From: Prunus persica
Taxonomy: Eukaryota; Streptophyta; Magnoliopsida; Rosales; Rosaceae
Direction: 5' to 3'
Assembly: GCF_000346465.2 (NCBI RefSeq)
Contig: NC_034012.1
Span: 7,989,918-8,053,917, forward strand
DNA length: 64,000 nt
The notes beneath the pieces were generated by a model. That model saw only the letters and a list, made by a program, of their open reading frames with translations. It ran no database searches and had not been told where the DNA came from. Made by a program: the position numbers and the translations under genes. Numbering within the stretch: position 1 is the stretch's first letter; each line of letters begins with the position of its first letter. Below, piece by piece: positions 45,617 to 57,092 of the stretch.

Positions 45617-47090
45617 TTTGCTTATTTTAAATAAATATTGCTGGACCTTTGCTGATCTCTCAATGTTTGATGCTCTTGTACATTCAGTTTGTACCAAAAA
45701 TATATTTAAGATGTGTGCTTTCATAAATTACAAAAAGCATGTCATTAATTTTTCACTAAAATGTTGGAGTGGGATTCGAACGAAGAGAGCCAACATCCCT
45801 CTTTCCACACCTTTAAGTGAGTCGACATCAACAAAAACTTCATCTCGGGTCATGGAATATATATACGCAACCTGTAGCTATTGATGGGAATGCTATCCGC
45901 TACTAGGAAGGAATTTTACAGATCGAGCATGAGGAAGGGTGTAAGCTTGACTTACATTGTTGGGCAATTCCTTAAAACTTAAGCTTTTGTGGGTTGCAAA
46001 TGGGTTTAGAAGATTGAAGTCGTCTAACAATAATCAGGGCATATGACTTTTGGGTGGCCCAGGGCATAAATTTAAATGAGGCCCTTCTCCTTTCTAGGTT
46101 TAACAAGAAAGAAAAGACAAATATTTATGCAAATCTTGCAGAGCTTTGATTAGTGTAGCTTTGCTTAGCTTTGCTCTCCACATATGCTGCAGAATTTCAG
46201 AAAAGAAGAAGAAGAACAAAAAGAAAGAAAAGAAATGGGGAGATGCGAGAGAATGACTTCTTGGTTTAGATGAGAGAAGAAGAAAAAGAAGGGAAAATTA
46301 AAAAGAGATAGAAGGGACAGGTGAGGGAGAGAAGAGATTTCAAGAAAAAGAAAAAAGGACTTCTAGGCTTGGAAATGCACCCAAATCATGAGAACAGAAC
46401 CTCTCTTCATGTGGCAAAACTGGCTTGGTGATGATCTTTGCGTAGTGTACTTTGCTCATTTTCAGCTAGGTTCATGTTGAAGGCCAAGTTACTATGCCTT
46501 GTCTTTGACACAGCTGTCCTTTTTGGTCCTGATTTTTGGCGGGGTGGCCATGCCCTTTGTGTACTTGAATTTCATTGGATTTGGACCACTCCAATTCAGT
46601 CATGAACTTTGTTATAGCTGCCAAACTTGTAAATCAAATCAGAGAGAATAAAAGAAAAAGAGAGAGAGAAAGCAAAATAATTATAAAAAAGAGAGAAGAA
46701 AAAGAAAACAAATAAACAAATAAAACAAAATGTGGGGAGGTGTGTCAGTGTTAGAATGAATACAAAAATAAATAACTCTTTCAGCTTTTGTTTTCCAGGC
46801 CACGGCCGGCCCTGACAATAATGAAAACAAAAGTACAGTGCCTAATTAGTATTATACATTGAAGATTCTAAGTGTATATGACATATGTATTGAGAGTATT
46901 TGTCCCACATTGAAATGTTAAGGGACCTAGCCTGGGTTTATAAGGAGTTAGGTTACTCCTCTCATTGCCAATTGATTTTGGGGTGGAACCTCAACTTCCT
47001 TCAATATGATATTATGATATGCAAGCAAGTTGGACAATATATAATAAACTGAACAATTCAATTACTTTGAATTCCAAACTGCACAGGCTG
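45617..47090. other. Intergenic between BAHD 3 and 4
   Basis: 45620-45720 is 3' UTR-like and duplicated after the pseudogene at 50723. 46190-46740 is GA/A-rich without a gene. About 46889-47006 (TGTCCCACATTGAAATG...TATAAGGAGTTAGG...TTGGGGTGGAACCTCAA) has the look of the end of a copia-type LTR. If so, it lies only ~100 bp upstream of the next gene's TATA box. Confidence 0.5.
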
Positions 47091-47093
47091 TGT

Positions 47094-47106
47094 CTTTATA
47101 TGAAGG
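47094..47106 (+). promoter_or_regulatory. Putative TATA box of BAHD gene 4
   Basis: CTTTATATGAAGG about 45 bp before the ATG at 47146, preceded by CACAGGCTGTGT as in the split gene at 23530. Confidence 0.6.
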
Positions 47107-47145
47107 TGAGCTGTTGCTCAAGAAACTCAACTGTGGAACAACATC

Positions 47146-48498
47146 ATGGCTTCAGAGATCAAGGTTGAAGTCACTCACAAGGAAACAATTAAACCATCCT
47201 CTCCAACTCCTTCACATCTTCAAATTACCAACCTCTCTGTTTTTGATCAGCTTTCTCCTGATGTTTATATACCACTACTTCTCTTCTACCCCAACAATAG
47301 TAGTGATGATGATGATGAGGTCAATAAAATTGATCACCATTCTTTGGTTGCTGAAAAATCCAAGCTTCTAAAGGCATCATTATCTGAAACCCTAACTCAC
47401 TTCTACCCCTTTGCAGGTAAATTCCAATATAATGTTTCAATTTCTTGCAATGACCATGGGACTGCATTTTCTGAAGCTCAAGTGAACTGTCCCATATTGA
47501 AAATTTTGGACAAACCCGATTTTGGGATCCTAAGAAAATTGCTTCCAACTGATATAGCATCCACACAAGCAGACACAGGCTATCTTCTACTAGTCCAGGC
47601 CAACTTCTTTGAATGCGGTGGGTTGGCAATTGGAGTCAGCAGTTCTCATATCATCAGCGATGCCTATACACTCAGGACATTCATTAAAAGCTGGGCTGAT
47701 ATTGCCCTAATGGGCACCTTTACTACTGATCGTCATGCCGTGCTTCCCCAGAAATTTGGTGCTGCAGCTACTCTTTTCCCACAACTAGATTTCTTGAACT
47801 CAGCTCAACCTGCCGTGGAGTTTGCTGAAGAAAAGTGCATAACAAAGAGATTTGTGTTTGATGCCTCAAATATTGCAGCTCTTAAGTCCAGAGCTGCCAG
47901 TGCCGCCTTGCCAAACCCAACGCGCGTTGAAGCAGTGTCGGCGCTTATTTGGAAGTGTGTCTGGGAGGCATCGAGGGTATCAACCTCGGGTATTGTGAGG
48001 CCATCCGAGTGGTCTCTGGTGGTGAACATAAGGAAAATATTGGTGCAGCAGCCATTGGCAGATGACTTGATGGGAAATCTTGTGGGGGTGTTTACAGTAA
48101 AAACGGAGGCAAGAGAAGTAGTAGATATTGATGTTCAAAGCTTGGTTACCAAATTGAGGAAAGGGGTTGAGGAGTTTAAAGCAAAATATGGAAATGGAGT
48201 TAGTGGGGTGGAAGTATGTCATTTCTTTAAAGAGTTTAGGAACTTCATGACAAGGGATGCAGACAACTATAACTGCAGCAGTTGGTGCAGGTTTCCTTTC
48301 TATGAAACCAACTTCGGATGGGGAAATCCATTGTGGGTGTGCCAGTGTATAGGAGTGAAGAATCTATTTGTTTTGATGGATACAAGAAATGGGGATGGTG
48401 TAGAAGCGTCCCTGACTTTCAATGAAGAAGTCATGGCCGTGTTCGAAACCAATAAGAACTTGCTCGAGTATGCTTCTGTGAATCCGGCTGTCATTTAA
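47146..48498 (+). CDS. BAHD acyltransferase 4 (type A)
   Basis: 450 residues in one exon from MASEIKVEVTHKE. The catalytic motif is HIISD (168-172) and the structural motif NFGWG (389-393); the C-terminus ASVNPAVI is conserved. It is the closest relative of the retrotransposon-split gene (23577/34550), sharing promoter, leader and 3' flank, so the two arose by a recent segmental duplication. An acid run (DDDDE, residues ~52-56) marks a small codon-repeat difference from its sister. Intact; a vinorine-synthase/alcohol-acyltransferase-like enzyme of unknown substrate. Confidence 0.93.
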   Translation: MASEIKVEVTHKETIKPSSPTPSHLQITNLSVFDQLSPDVYIPLLLFYPNNSSDDDDEVNKIDHHSLVAEKSKLLKASLSETLTHFYPFAGKFQYNVSISCNDHGTAFSEAQVNCPILKILDKPDFGILRKLLPTDIASTQADTGYLLLVQANFFECGGLAIGVSSSHIISDAYTLRTFIKSWADIALMGTFTTDRHAVLPQKFGAAATLFPQLDFLNSAQPAVEFAEEKCITKRFVFDASNIAALKSRAASAALPNPTRVEAVSALIWKCVWEASRVSTSGIVRPSEWSLVVNIRKILVQQPLADDLMGNLVGVFTVKTEAREVVDIDVQSLVTKLRKGVEEFKAKYGNGVSGVEVCHFFKEFRNFMTRDADNYNCSSWCRFPFYETNFGWGNPLWVCQCIGVKNLFVLMDTRNGDGVEASLTFNEEVMAVFETNKNLLEYASVNPAVI

Positions 48499-49520
48499 TT
48501 GCTAAATACTTTTTGTTAATTAAAAAAAAAACATCGGTTATAATTTGGATTTGACAGTTCGACGATCTCTATTGTACCAATAAAATTGAAAGCGGGTGTT
48601 TTCATTAGGTTATATGTTTTTTTGTTTCGCTTATATGGTCCCGTAACCGCTGTGCAAGCTAAGTTGTAGCTATTGCCAAACTGACAATCAAGAACAAAGT
48701 TTTATCATGGTATTTGAACAATGTAGAAATAGTTACACAGACACATATATAAGAAACCCGTTTTTTACTAACCAAGGAAAATCCTAACGTTGGAGTCTTT
48801 TTGTTTTAGCCGTATCCCTGCGCCCCACACCCAAAATTCATTATAAAAAAAATGCCAATGTAGAATAAATTCTTGGCTACAACGTTTGTATACAACATTT
48901 CTACTCACAAATTAGAGCACACACCAGCGCCAAATACTTGCATTAATGCAACGCTAGGCTAACCTCGGACTTGATTGACGAATTAGTAAACCAATAAGAA
49001 CTTGATTGATAATAATTTGAAGGACTTGATTGTAAAAAAAACAAATTGCATCATAAGAACTGAATTGAAAAACATTATCATCAGACTAAACTGGTTGGAT
49101 GTTCTACCCAATTTTGTCCTTTTCACTATTAAAAATGGAAAGGGTCGACTAGTATATGCCTAGATAATCTAACAATTATGCATATAAATGTTTCTTTAGT
49201 GTCGCATGGTAACATATGACATATCATATGCAATTTTAAACTGCACACACAGGCAGGATGTGTCGTTGTGGGGGGAGGTGTTTGTTATGAAACTAGATCA
49301 ACTTCTCTGTTTTTTTTTCTTATCAGCTTTCTCATGATGTTTGTGTGCTATTATTCTCTTCTATGCAAATGGTTTCCAAAGTTGACTAATCATAGAATAT
49401 TATATTTCATACGTTGCTTTAATGCCATATAATATATTCGGGGACATATAATAGACTGAATAAATGAATTACATGAATTTCACATTGCAAAGGATGTGTG
49501 GTTGTGGGGGAATTCTATGT
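48499..49520. other. Intergenic with BAHD N-terminal scrap
   Basis: The 3' flank is homologous to 35600-35960 and 43370-43760. 49302-49366 is a degraded N-terminal BAHD fragment. The TATA-like CTTTATATGAAGG near 49523 belongs to the following pseudogene. Confidence 0.65.
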
Positions 49521-49577
49521 GTCTTTATATGAAGGGATTAAGGTTGTGGTGTTTGTTGTGAAACTCTAGTGAGCAAG

Positions 49578-50722
49578 ATGGGCTTAGGGATCAAGGTTGA
49601 AGTCATTCACAAGGAAATAATAACACCATCATATCCGACCACCTTAAAACAACCAACCTCTCTGTTTTTGATCAGTTTCTTCCAGATATTTATGTCCCAC
49701 TACTTCTCTTCTATCCCAACAATAATAGTGAAGAGGTCAAGATTTTGGAAAAACCCGATTTCGTGATGCTAAAACAGTTGCTTCCAGCTGATACAGAGTC
49801 CAGGCAAGAAGGCGCAAGCTATCCTGTACAGGTCCAGGTCAACTTCTTTGGTTGTGGTGGAATAGCAATTGGAGTATGCATTTCACATAAGGTATCTGAT
49901 GCGTCTACAATCAGCAAATTCATTAGTAGCTGGACTGCAATTGCCCTTGGCTCCAATGCTACTAATCCTGTGGTGCCTGCAGAATTTGGTGTTGCAGCTT
50001 GTTTCTTCCCATCACTAGATTTCCTAAACACACCCCTACCCGTCATGAGATATGACAAAGAAAAGTGGATAACAAGGAGATTTGTGTTTGATGCCTCAAA
50101 GATTGCCGCTCTCAAGTCCAAGGCCACCACTGCCACGGTGCCAAACCCAATGTGTGTTGAAGTTGTGTCAGCGCTCATTTGGAAGCGTGCCTTCGAAGCA
50201 TCGAGATCAAACCTGGGCTCTATAAGGCCGTCAGAATGGTTTCAATTCGTGAACATGTGAAAAATATTGGTCCAGCCCTCAGCAGAAAACGTGGCAGGGA
50301 ATGCTTTGGGGCTCATCGCAGCAAAGATTCAAGGAGGTAAAGTAGATGATGATGTTCACAGCTTGGTTACTAAACTCAGGAAATGATTTAAGGAGTTTAA
50401 AGTAAAATATGCTAATGATGTCAGTGGGGAAGATGTATGTGAATTCTTCAAAGATTATTGGAACCTCATCGATCGGGATGATGTAGACACCTATACTTGC
50501 AGCAGTTGGTGCATATTTCCTTTCTATGCCATCGATTTCAGATGGGGAATGCCATCATGGGTGAGCCAGAGCATGGAATACAGGAATATGATTGTGTTGA
50601 TGGATACAAGAGATGGGGAAAGCATAGAGGCATGCTTGACTCTCGATGAAGAAGAAATGGCCATATTTGAAGTAGACAAGGAGTTGCTTGAATATGCAGC
50701 TTTAAATCCAACTTTAGTTTAG
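49578..50722 (+). pseudogene. BAHD acyltransferase pseudogene (type B)
   Basis: Over 90% similar by eye to gene 3 (44300) but with several lesions. There is a small deletion and frameshift near 49630. About 175 bp are missing at 49740, removing the LTHFYPFAG region. TGA at 50258 stands where gene 3 has CGA, and TGA at 50384 where it has TGC. The structural motif is altered to DFRWG (50534-50548), and SSWCIF stands where the sister genes have SSWCRF. HKVSD near 49886 survives. A frame from 49745 to 50260 could make a 171-residue fragment, but not an enzyme. Promoter and terminal codons are conserved, so it died fairly recently. Confidence 0.95.
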
Positions 50723-51554
50723 TTTGCTTACTTTAGATGAATATTGCTGTACCTTTGATGATCTCTCAATGTTTGATGCTTGTATTCAGTTTGTACCAAA
50801 AGGAAATTTAAGACGTGTGCTTTCATAAATTACAAAAAGTATGTCATTAGTTTGGTCACAAAATTGTCGGCCGAAGAGAAAGAAAAACCCCCCTGACTTA
50901 GTCACTAGTTGGTACAACCTATAATTTCAGGGCTCATTTGCCAGTGATTCTTCAAGAGTGCTTTTTTAGAGCTTATGTGCAGGAGTGCTTCCTTTATAAG
51001 CAATCCCAAATGAGCCCTGAAATTATATTTCTTGTATTGTTATTAACTTTGTTGAATAAGAATCTTTTGTTCCGAAATGAGCTTTGAAATTTTCAATTGG
51101 CCTGGTTATTTCAAAATGGGATCATAATCAATCTAGAAGGCTTGTTTAATTATTAGCAATAGCACGTTACTTTATTATTATATTATTATTATTATTAAAT
51201 ATATGCATCCCTCCTACTCGTTCAACTGAAGAAATCTAAGCACAAGGCATTATCTGCCTCCAGTCTACTGTACACATTAGCATGACTTGGATCATGAATG
51301 TTATAATGGTTTTCAAAGTTGATATATATGCATAGAACACATAGAGGATTAAATTTGGTGTGTTTCTTAAGTTAATGTCATATATATATATAGCATATGG
51401 CATATATGATAAACTGAAAATACACAAGTGTGGAACTCAAGTTGCAACGTTGAGGATATGGATTATATGTTTCTTTATTGTCCCATATGTATCATGTGGG
51501 GCATATAATAAACTACTTCAGTTTCACATTGCACCGGGGAATCTTGTACTGTGT
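50723..51554. other. Intergenic between BAHD pseudogene and BAHD 5
   Basis: The first ~130 bp duplicate the 3' flank of gene 3. The rest is AT-rich with a TTATTA microsatellite near 51175 and no gene seen. A short direct repeat (AAATGAGCCCTGAAATTAT-like) occurs near 50925 and 51010. Confidence 0.55.
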
Positions 51555-51566
51555 CTTTATATATGG
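51555..51566 (+). promoter_or_regulatory. Putative TATA box of BAHD gene 5
   Basis: CTTTATATATGG about 45 bp before the ATG at 51607, with the same TGTGT lead-in as the sister genes. Confidence 0.6.
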
Positions 51567-51606
51567 AGGTGATGGTGATTGTTATGAAACACAAGTGTGG
51601 AGCAAG

Positions 51607-52929
51607 ATGGGTTTAGGGATTAGGGTTGAAGTCCTTCACAAGGAAAAAATTCCACCTTCCTCTCCAACTCCCCAACACCTCAAAACTACAAACCTCTCTG
51701 TCTTTGATCAGCTTATTCCAGATGTTTATGTCCCAATACTTCTCTTCTATCCCAACAATACTAATAGTGACCATGATATTGATGAAATATGTAAGCTTCT
51801 AAAAACATCATTATCTGAAACCCTCACTCACTTCTATCCCTTCGCAGGAAAGTACCAATGCAATGATTCAATCCTTTGCAATGACCACGGTGCTGCATTT
51901 CTTGAGGTCCAAGTCAACTGTCCCATGTCAAAGATTTTGGAGAAACCAGATTTTGGGATGCTAAAACAATTGCTTCCAGCTGATATGGGATCCAGACTAG
52001 CAGACCCAAGCTATCTTGTACAAGTCCAGGCCAACTTCTTTGAATGCGGGGGAATGGCAATCGGAGTCTGCATTAGTCATAAGGTTGCTGATGCATCTAC
52101 GATCAGCAAATTCATTACTAGCTGGGCTGCAGCTTCCCTGGGCTCAGTCAGTACTACTGATCAAGTAGTACTTCCTGCAGCAGATTTTTGTGCTGCAGCT
52201 TCTCTTCTCCCACCACTAGGTTTTCTCAACTCATCTCTACCCATAGTGGAATTTGCTAAAGAAAAGTGGACAACAAGAAGAATTGTGTTTGATGCCTCAA
52301 AGATTGCTGCTCTCAAGTGTAAAGCTGCCACTGCCATCCTGCCAAAGCCTACACGCGTTGAAGTATTGTCCGCGCTCATTTGGAAGTGTGCCACTGAATC
52401 ATCACGATCCAAATTGGGTTCTATAAGACCATCAGCGTGGCTTCCATTCGTGAACATGCGGAAAGTATTGGTGCAGCCCTCAGCAGAAAAATTTGAGGGG
52501 AATTTTTTCGGCGTCTTCACAGCAAAAACCAAAGTAAGTGAAGATGATGATGATGAAGATGTTGAAAGGTTGGCTGCTAAACTCAGAAAAGGCATTGAGG
52601 AGTTTAAAGTGAGATATGCTAATGGTGTTAGCGGGGATGATCCATGTGAATTCTTCCAAGAGTTTGGGAGCCTCATGGATGGGAATGATGGGGACGCCTA
52701 CAGTTGCAGCAGTTGGTGCAGGTTTCCTTTCTACACAGTCGATTTCGGATGGGGAAAGCCATCGTGGGTGACTCAGTGTATGGAATTCAAGAATATGATT
52801 GTGTTGACGGATACAAGAGACGGGGATGGCGTAGAAGCGTCCTTGACTTTGAATGAAGAAGTCATGGCTATATTTGAAAGCAATGAGGAATTGCTTGCAT
52901 ATGCTTCTCTGAATCCGTCTGTCATTTAA
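51607..52929 (+). CDS. BAHD acyltransferase 5 (type B)
   Basis: 440 residues, one exon. The frame is open back to 51478, but the family start MGLGIRVEV is at 51607, and the upstream 43 codons cover the TATA region, so they are not coding. HKVAD is at 158-162 and DFGWG at 379-383. It is more diverged from gene 3 than the neighbouring pseudogene is (for example KIPPSSPTPQH and an EDDDDEDVE acidic stretch near 316), suggesting an older duplicate. Intact; the last complete copy of the array. Confidence 0.93.
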   Translation: MGLGIRVEVLHKEKIPPSSPTPQHLKTTNLSVFDQLIPDVYVPILLFYPNNTNSDHDIDEICKLLKTSLSETLTHFYPFAGKYQCNDSILCNDHGAAFLEVQVNCPMSKILEKPDFGMLKQLLPADMGSRLADPSYLVQVQANFFECGGMAIGVCISHKVADASTISKFITSWAAASLGSVSTTDQVVLPAADFCAAASLLPPLGFLNSSLPIVEFAKEKWTTRRIVFDASKIAALKCKAATAILPKPTRVEVLSALIWKCATESSRSKLGSIRPSAWLPFVNMRKVLVQPSAEKFEGNFFGVFTAKTKVSEDDDDEDVERLAAKLRKGIEEFKVRYANGVSGDDPCEFFQEFGSLMDGNDGDAYSCSSWCRFPFYTVDFGWGKPSWVTQCMEFKNMIVLTDTRDGDGVEASLTLNEEVMAIFESNEELLAYASLNPSVI

Positions 52930-53725
52930 TTAGTACCAAAAAGAAAAATTAAATAACAAAAGGCCTCATCTTGTGATTCTTAGATGAACATTATTGCTGG
53001 AGCCTTGATGATCTTTTCATTGTTTTCTTATTTGTTCACTTCAGTTTGTACGAAAAATAAAATTTAAATTCGGGTGCTTTCAATACATTGTTCTTTCTTT
53101 TCCTTTGTTGGTATAGTCAGTCTCAATGCTATCCAATATTAATAGTCAAGTCCAATCCCACATTCCAAACGAGTTCTATGGGGGACGAGGCCAGGACAAA
53201 AAGAAAGCCTGGATACTTATAAAACAGAAGACTTGGGATATAAATTACAATTTAATATATGCCAACTCCTTGGCGTATAGTTCTCTCCTTAAAAGTAAAA
53301 AAAGGTATGAAAAGTAGGGGGTTTTTAGTTTCCTAATTTATTTGGGTTACGTTTTTAGTTTCCTAATTTATTAGAGTTAGGATTTTTGCTTCAGCCATCT
53401 CATTCGTAAACCCAGTCTCTGGTTCATGCTTTTCTTCTCTCCCTCCTCATTCGTAAACCCACAGTTTCTCATTCATATTTGCCTCTGGTTCATGCTTGCG
53501 ATTCACCAACTGTTATCCAGGTGAGGCTTTGCACCCTCTGCTTCATGTATTTGTTTTTGTCTGCAGCAGAGCCCATCACTTGACATAAGATTTTTGTTTT
53601 TGTTTTCAATGATTTTTTTGGATTATGTTAAGTGCTTGGTTGCTGTTTTTTCTTGGATTCAAGTATTTCAATGGGTTTTTTTTTATAATTACGTTAATTG
53701 TGATGCTTGCAGTTAAATATCAAAT
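52930..53725. other. Intergenic, probable AspRS upstream region
   Basis: The BAHD 3' flank is followed from ~53330 by T-rich DNA with a duplicated phrase (GTTTTTAGTTTCCTAATTTATT, twice, at 53320-53370) and a repeated CTCATTCGTAAACCCA. The last part reads like a 5' UTR with an intron before the aspartyl-tRNA synthetase relic. Confidence 0.5.
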
Positions 53726-55875
53726 ATGGAACAAACTCCGATCAACGAAGACTCACCCTCCGTCAGCAAAAAAGCCGCCATGAAGCAAGAGAAGCTTAGC
53801 CAACTACGGAGAGTTTCCTACAATCGAAGACAGTGGAGAACGTCAGCTGACGGACCCAGGTAGCCGCTCTGACCAACGCATTAGAGAACTCGGTGCGGAT
53901 TGGAGGCAAAGCGCATACGATCCGAGTCGTTGGGAAGAACATGGCCTTTGTGGTCGTCAGAGAGAGATGGTTTACCGTGCAGTGTGTGGTGACGGTCCAG
54001 CCTAGTACTGTGAGCCGCCAGATGGTTAAGTACGTCGCTGGTTTGAGCCGCGAGAAAAACTTGTCCTTGTTAATCAGGACACCCGCTTGAATAATAGAGT
54101 TCTTGACTTGCAGACACAGGCAAAGCAGGGGATATTCAGCATGTAACGTTGAAGAGTGTTTGTTGTTACAGTTTAGTTCTTATCACATTTCGGGTTCGAC
54201 TCCGCTCATTGTCCTCACGGTTTTGTTTCTAGGAACTCACGAGCAACTTCCTAGTGGGTCACCCATCCTAGGATTGCTCTAGCTCCAACTCGCTTAACTT
54301 CGGAGTTCCCATGACTTTGAAGCCAGTGAGCTCCCAAAAGGCCTCATGCTAGATGGAGGCGGGCATGTACATATAAGGCACATCACCCCCTCTCCGTTGG
54401 TCGATGTGGGATGTTATAGTTCTGTATTTGAAGGCTTTAGTGAAATCCACACGCCAAAACTGATTGCGGGTTCAAGTGAAGGTGATGCTGCTGATACACT
54501 CTACTACAAGGGTCAACCTGCCTGCCTCACCCAATCACCCCAGCTTCACAAACAGATGGCCATCTGTGCTGAATTTCGCGTGGTTTTTGAGATGGGTCCT
54601 GTTTATAGAGGCGAGGACTCAAATACCCATAGGCATTTATGTGAATTTACTGGTCTTGATGTTGAAATGGAGATCGACTTGCACTATTCTGAGGTAGAAT
54701 TTGAATGTCAAAGGTCTTCTTATCCCTAGCAGCCAATATGATCATGGATGTGAGTTATTGAGCGGTTAAATGCTTGTTTTTACAGGTGATGGATGTTGTT
54801 GCCCGTTTATTTGTTACAATATTTGGCACTTTGAACAAAACTTGTCAAAAGGAGCTTGAAGCAGTAGGGAGGCAATATCCCTTCGAACCATTGAAGGTAA
54901 TAATTCCTTTTTTTCTTTTTCTTTTTCTTTTTTGGACTTAATATTTGTAATATTGCCTATTTTGATTCTGATTATTGACATTTCATAAATTTGCAGTATT
55001 TGCCGAAAACTCGGCGACTTACGTTTGAAGAAGGTGTTCAAATGCTTAAGGTCGGGAATATTATGTTTATTTACGTACATATATGATTTTTTTTCATGCA
55101 TGGAATGCTAAAACATGCACGACGACCTGCTTTTAGTTTCAGAATTTTCTCTTTTTATTGTAAGTTCAACCTCCTTATACAGGATGCTGGCGTTGAAGTG
55201 GATCCCATGGGGGACCTTAACACTGAGGCTAAGAGAAAACTAGGGCAACTGGTTCTGGATAAGTAATTTTTTATTTGCTTGCTCTATGTCTTCATAAGTA
55301 TATGATTTAGTTTGTTCTTACTTAATTTAAATTATGTTGTTATTATAAATGTTTGAACTGGATTTTACTTGATCATAGGTACGGCACTGAGTTCTACATA
55401 CTGCACTGGTATCCTTTGGCTATTAGGCCGTTCTATACGATGCCTTGCCACTATAATTCTGCCTACAGTAATTCATTTGATGTTTTTATTCGAGGTAAAT
55501 CATCAATGGTTGTATCAGCATCGTTGTTGCATTTATATCCTAAATGATTTTGGTTTTAAATATCAATGAAAATCTAATTATCTATTTTTCATCCCTCAGG
55601 TGAGGAGATAATTTCTGGTGCTCAGCGTGAGCACAGACCAAAGTTACTTGAGAAAATAGCACAAGCATGTGGGATTGAATTGAAAACAATTTCAACATAT
55701 ATAGATGCTATTAGGTATTGTTATTTTTTCTTCCCTAGTTATTGTTGTTACATTGTTTAGCATGAGTTTCTTATGCTCGGGCTCTTGTTAACCCTTGTGA
55801 TGGGTCTTACAGAAACGGTGTAACTCTGCACGGTGGGTTCGGGGCAGGGCTGGAGCGTGTTGTCATGCTTTTCCT
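53726..55875 (+). pseudogene. Cytosolic aspartyl-tRNA synthetase pseudogene (unprocessed, truncated)
   Basis: Pieces of a class II AspRS (aspartate + ATP + tRNA-Asp) in order. They are an N-terminal lysine-rich start (53726), an OB-fold anticodon-binding part (IGGKAHTIRVVGKNMAFVVVRE, ~53890-54060), and a catalytic part from [14 protein letters not shown] (~54440) through [17 protein letters not shown] (to 54693). Exons 54786-54896, 54997-55050, 55183-55262, 55379-55494 and 55600-55714 follow with good splice sites, and GFGAGLERVVMLF ends near 55875. Introns remain, so it is not a retrocopy. Defects: frameshifts near 53830 and 54060, a large loss between the OB fold and catalytic core, an inserted Cassandra fragment, altered GGASVFR-type motif (DAADTLY), and loss of the C-terminal ~20 residues. 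Confidence 0.92.
54209..54417 (-). mobile_element. Truncated Cassandra LTR
   Basis: The reverse complement matches Cassandra LTR bases 1 to ~210, including the 5S-like block and the TGGGATGTTA terminus. The LTR 3' end is missing. It sits inside the AspRS pseudogene, between the OB-fold and catalytic parts. Confidence 0.88.
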
Positions 55876-56312
55876 AATGGGGCGGGTTGGGGAACCCATT
55901 TCCCAACGATGGTGGGGATGGGGATGGAAATGGCATACCCACCCCCAATTTGACCCATTGCCATATCTAGTATAACACGTGAATTTTGTGTCTTATTTAA
56001 ATTTTTGTAAAAAATACGTATGTTAAACATGAAAAACATATATGCACCTGTATAATACAAGTATTGTACGTTTGCAGAACACAGATATATTATTAAAAAA
56101 TACATACGTACGTGTATAATACGTAATTCATTTTTGCAAAATCCATTGAACTCAAAGTACTTACTATTTATTAAGTCATTTGTGGAAATATATTTACAGA
56201 TGCATCTGTAAATGCCCTTCAAGGTCCTTAAATATATTTATTAAGCCCTTGAAGACCTTAATTAAAGTAATTCAACGGCTTTAAATATATTTTCACATTG
56301 AACTTCAAGTAC
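55876..56312. other. AT-rich sequence after AspRS relic
   Basis: No gene. A GGGGATGG-rich patch (55876-55945) is followed by AT-rich DNA with ACGTATGTATAATAC-type phrases repeated (56015-56120). Confidence 0.5.
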
Positions 56313-57092
56313 TTACTAATTAAAGTAATTCAAAAAGGCTAAGATATTACTTAATTACATATATCAAATTAAAGATGTTGACAAAAAAAAAAAAAACAAA
56401 AGTAAAGAAACTAATTTTTTATTTTCAAAATTAAAGGAAAAAAACCTCGCCCGCAGAAATTGCATCGGCATAGGTCTATGCCGGCGAAGTTTGCCATATT
56501 AGCAGGGTATAGCCGATCGGCTATCCTATTTCTTCAACAAAATTTAAAAAATCTAGTGTAGCCGGGAGGCTGTACTATTTATAAATGAACCACCAGCTCT
56601 AGACGCCGCGTGTCAAACCATGCGGCTACACTATTTTTTAAAAATAAAAAATTGGTAAAAATGAGTATAGCCGTGCGGCTATACTATTTCTTTAAAAAAA
56701 ATATTTAAAAATCTAGTATAGCCGGTCGGCTAAATTTACTTAGTATTATTTATATATAAAAGGACCCACCCACCGCCTAGGCCACGTGTTAAAACAATAA
56801 AGCCGTGCGGCTATACTAATTTTATATTTCGTCGACACATGTCTATACTAGCAAATATTAGTCGGATTAGACCTCTCCCGACGAAATTTACCTCTACCGG
56901 CGAATTTTCATCATGAGTGATCTCTCCGGCAAACTTTGCCGACATAGACCTGTGTCGACGAAAGTTGGTCGAGAAAGTTTTTTTTTAAATACATATAAAC
57001 TTAGTGTCTTTAGGTCAATAATTTCTTTTAAAAAAATTTCTTTTAGTAATTAAATAATATCTTAGCCTGATTTAATTACTTTAATTAGTAAT
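56313..57092. mobile_element. Fold-back type element with CGGCTATA palindromes
   Basis: The ends are long imperfect inverted repeats. ACTAATTAAAGTAATT...GGCTAAGATATTA on the left (56315-56360) pairs with TAATATCTTAGCC...TTACTTTAATTAGT on the right (57048-57090). Further in, CGGCATAGGTCTATGCCGGCG (56466) pairs with the region 56935-56970. Between them six near-palindromes of the form TATAGCCGNNCGGCTATA lie at ~56507, 56557, 56619 (half), 56665, 56715 and 56799. There is no coding. Target-site duplication not identified. Confidence 0.65.

Noticed and set aside
51478..51606. An N-terminal extension of BAHD gene 5
   Set aside because: The in-frame upstream codons overlap the conserved TATA region, and the family start aligns at 51607.
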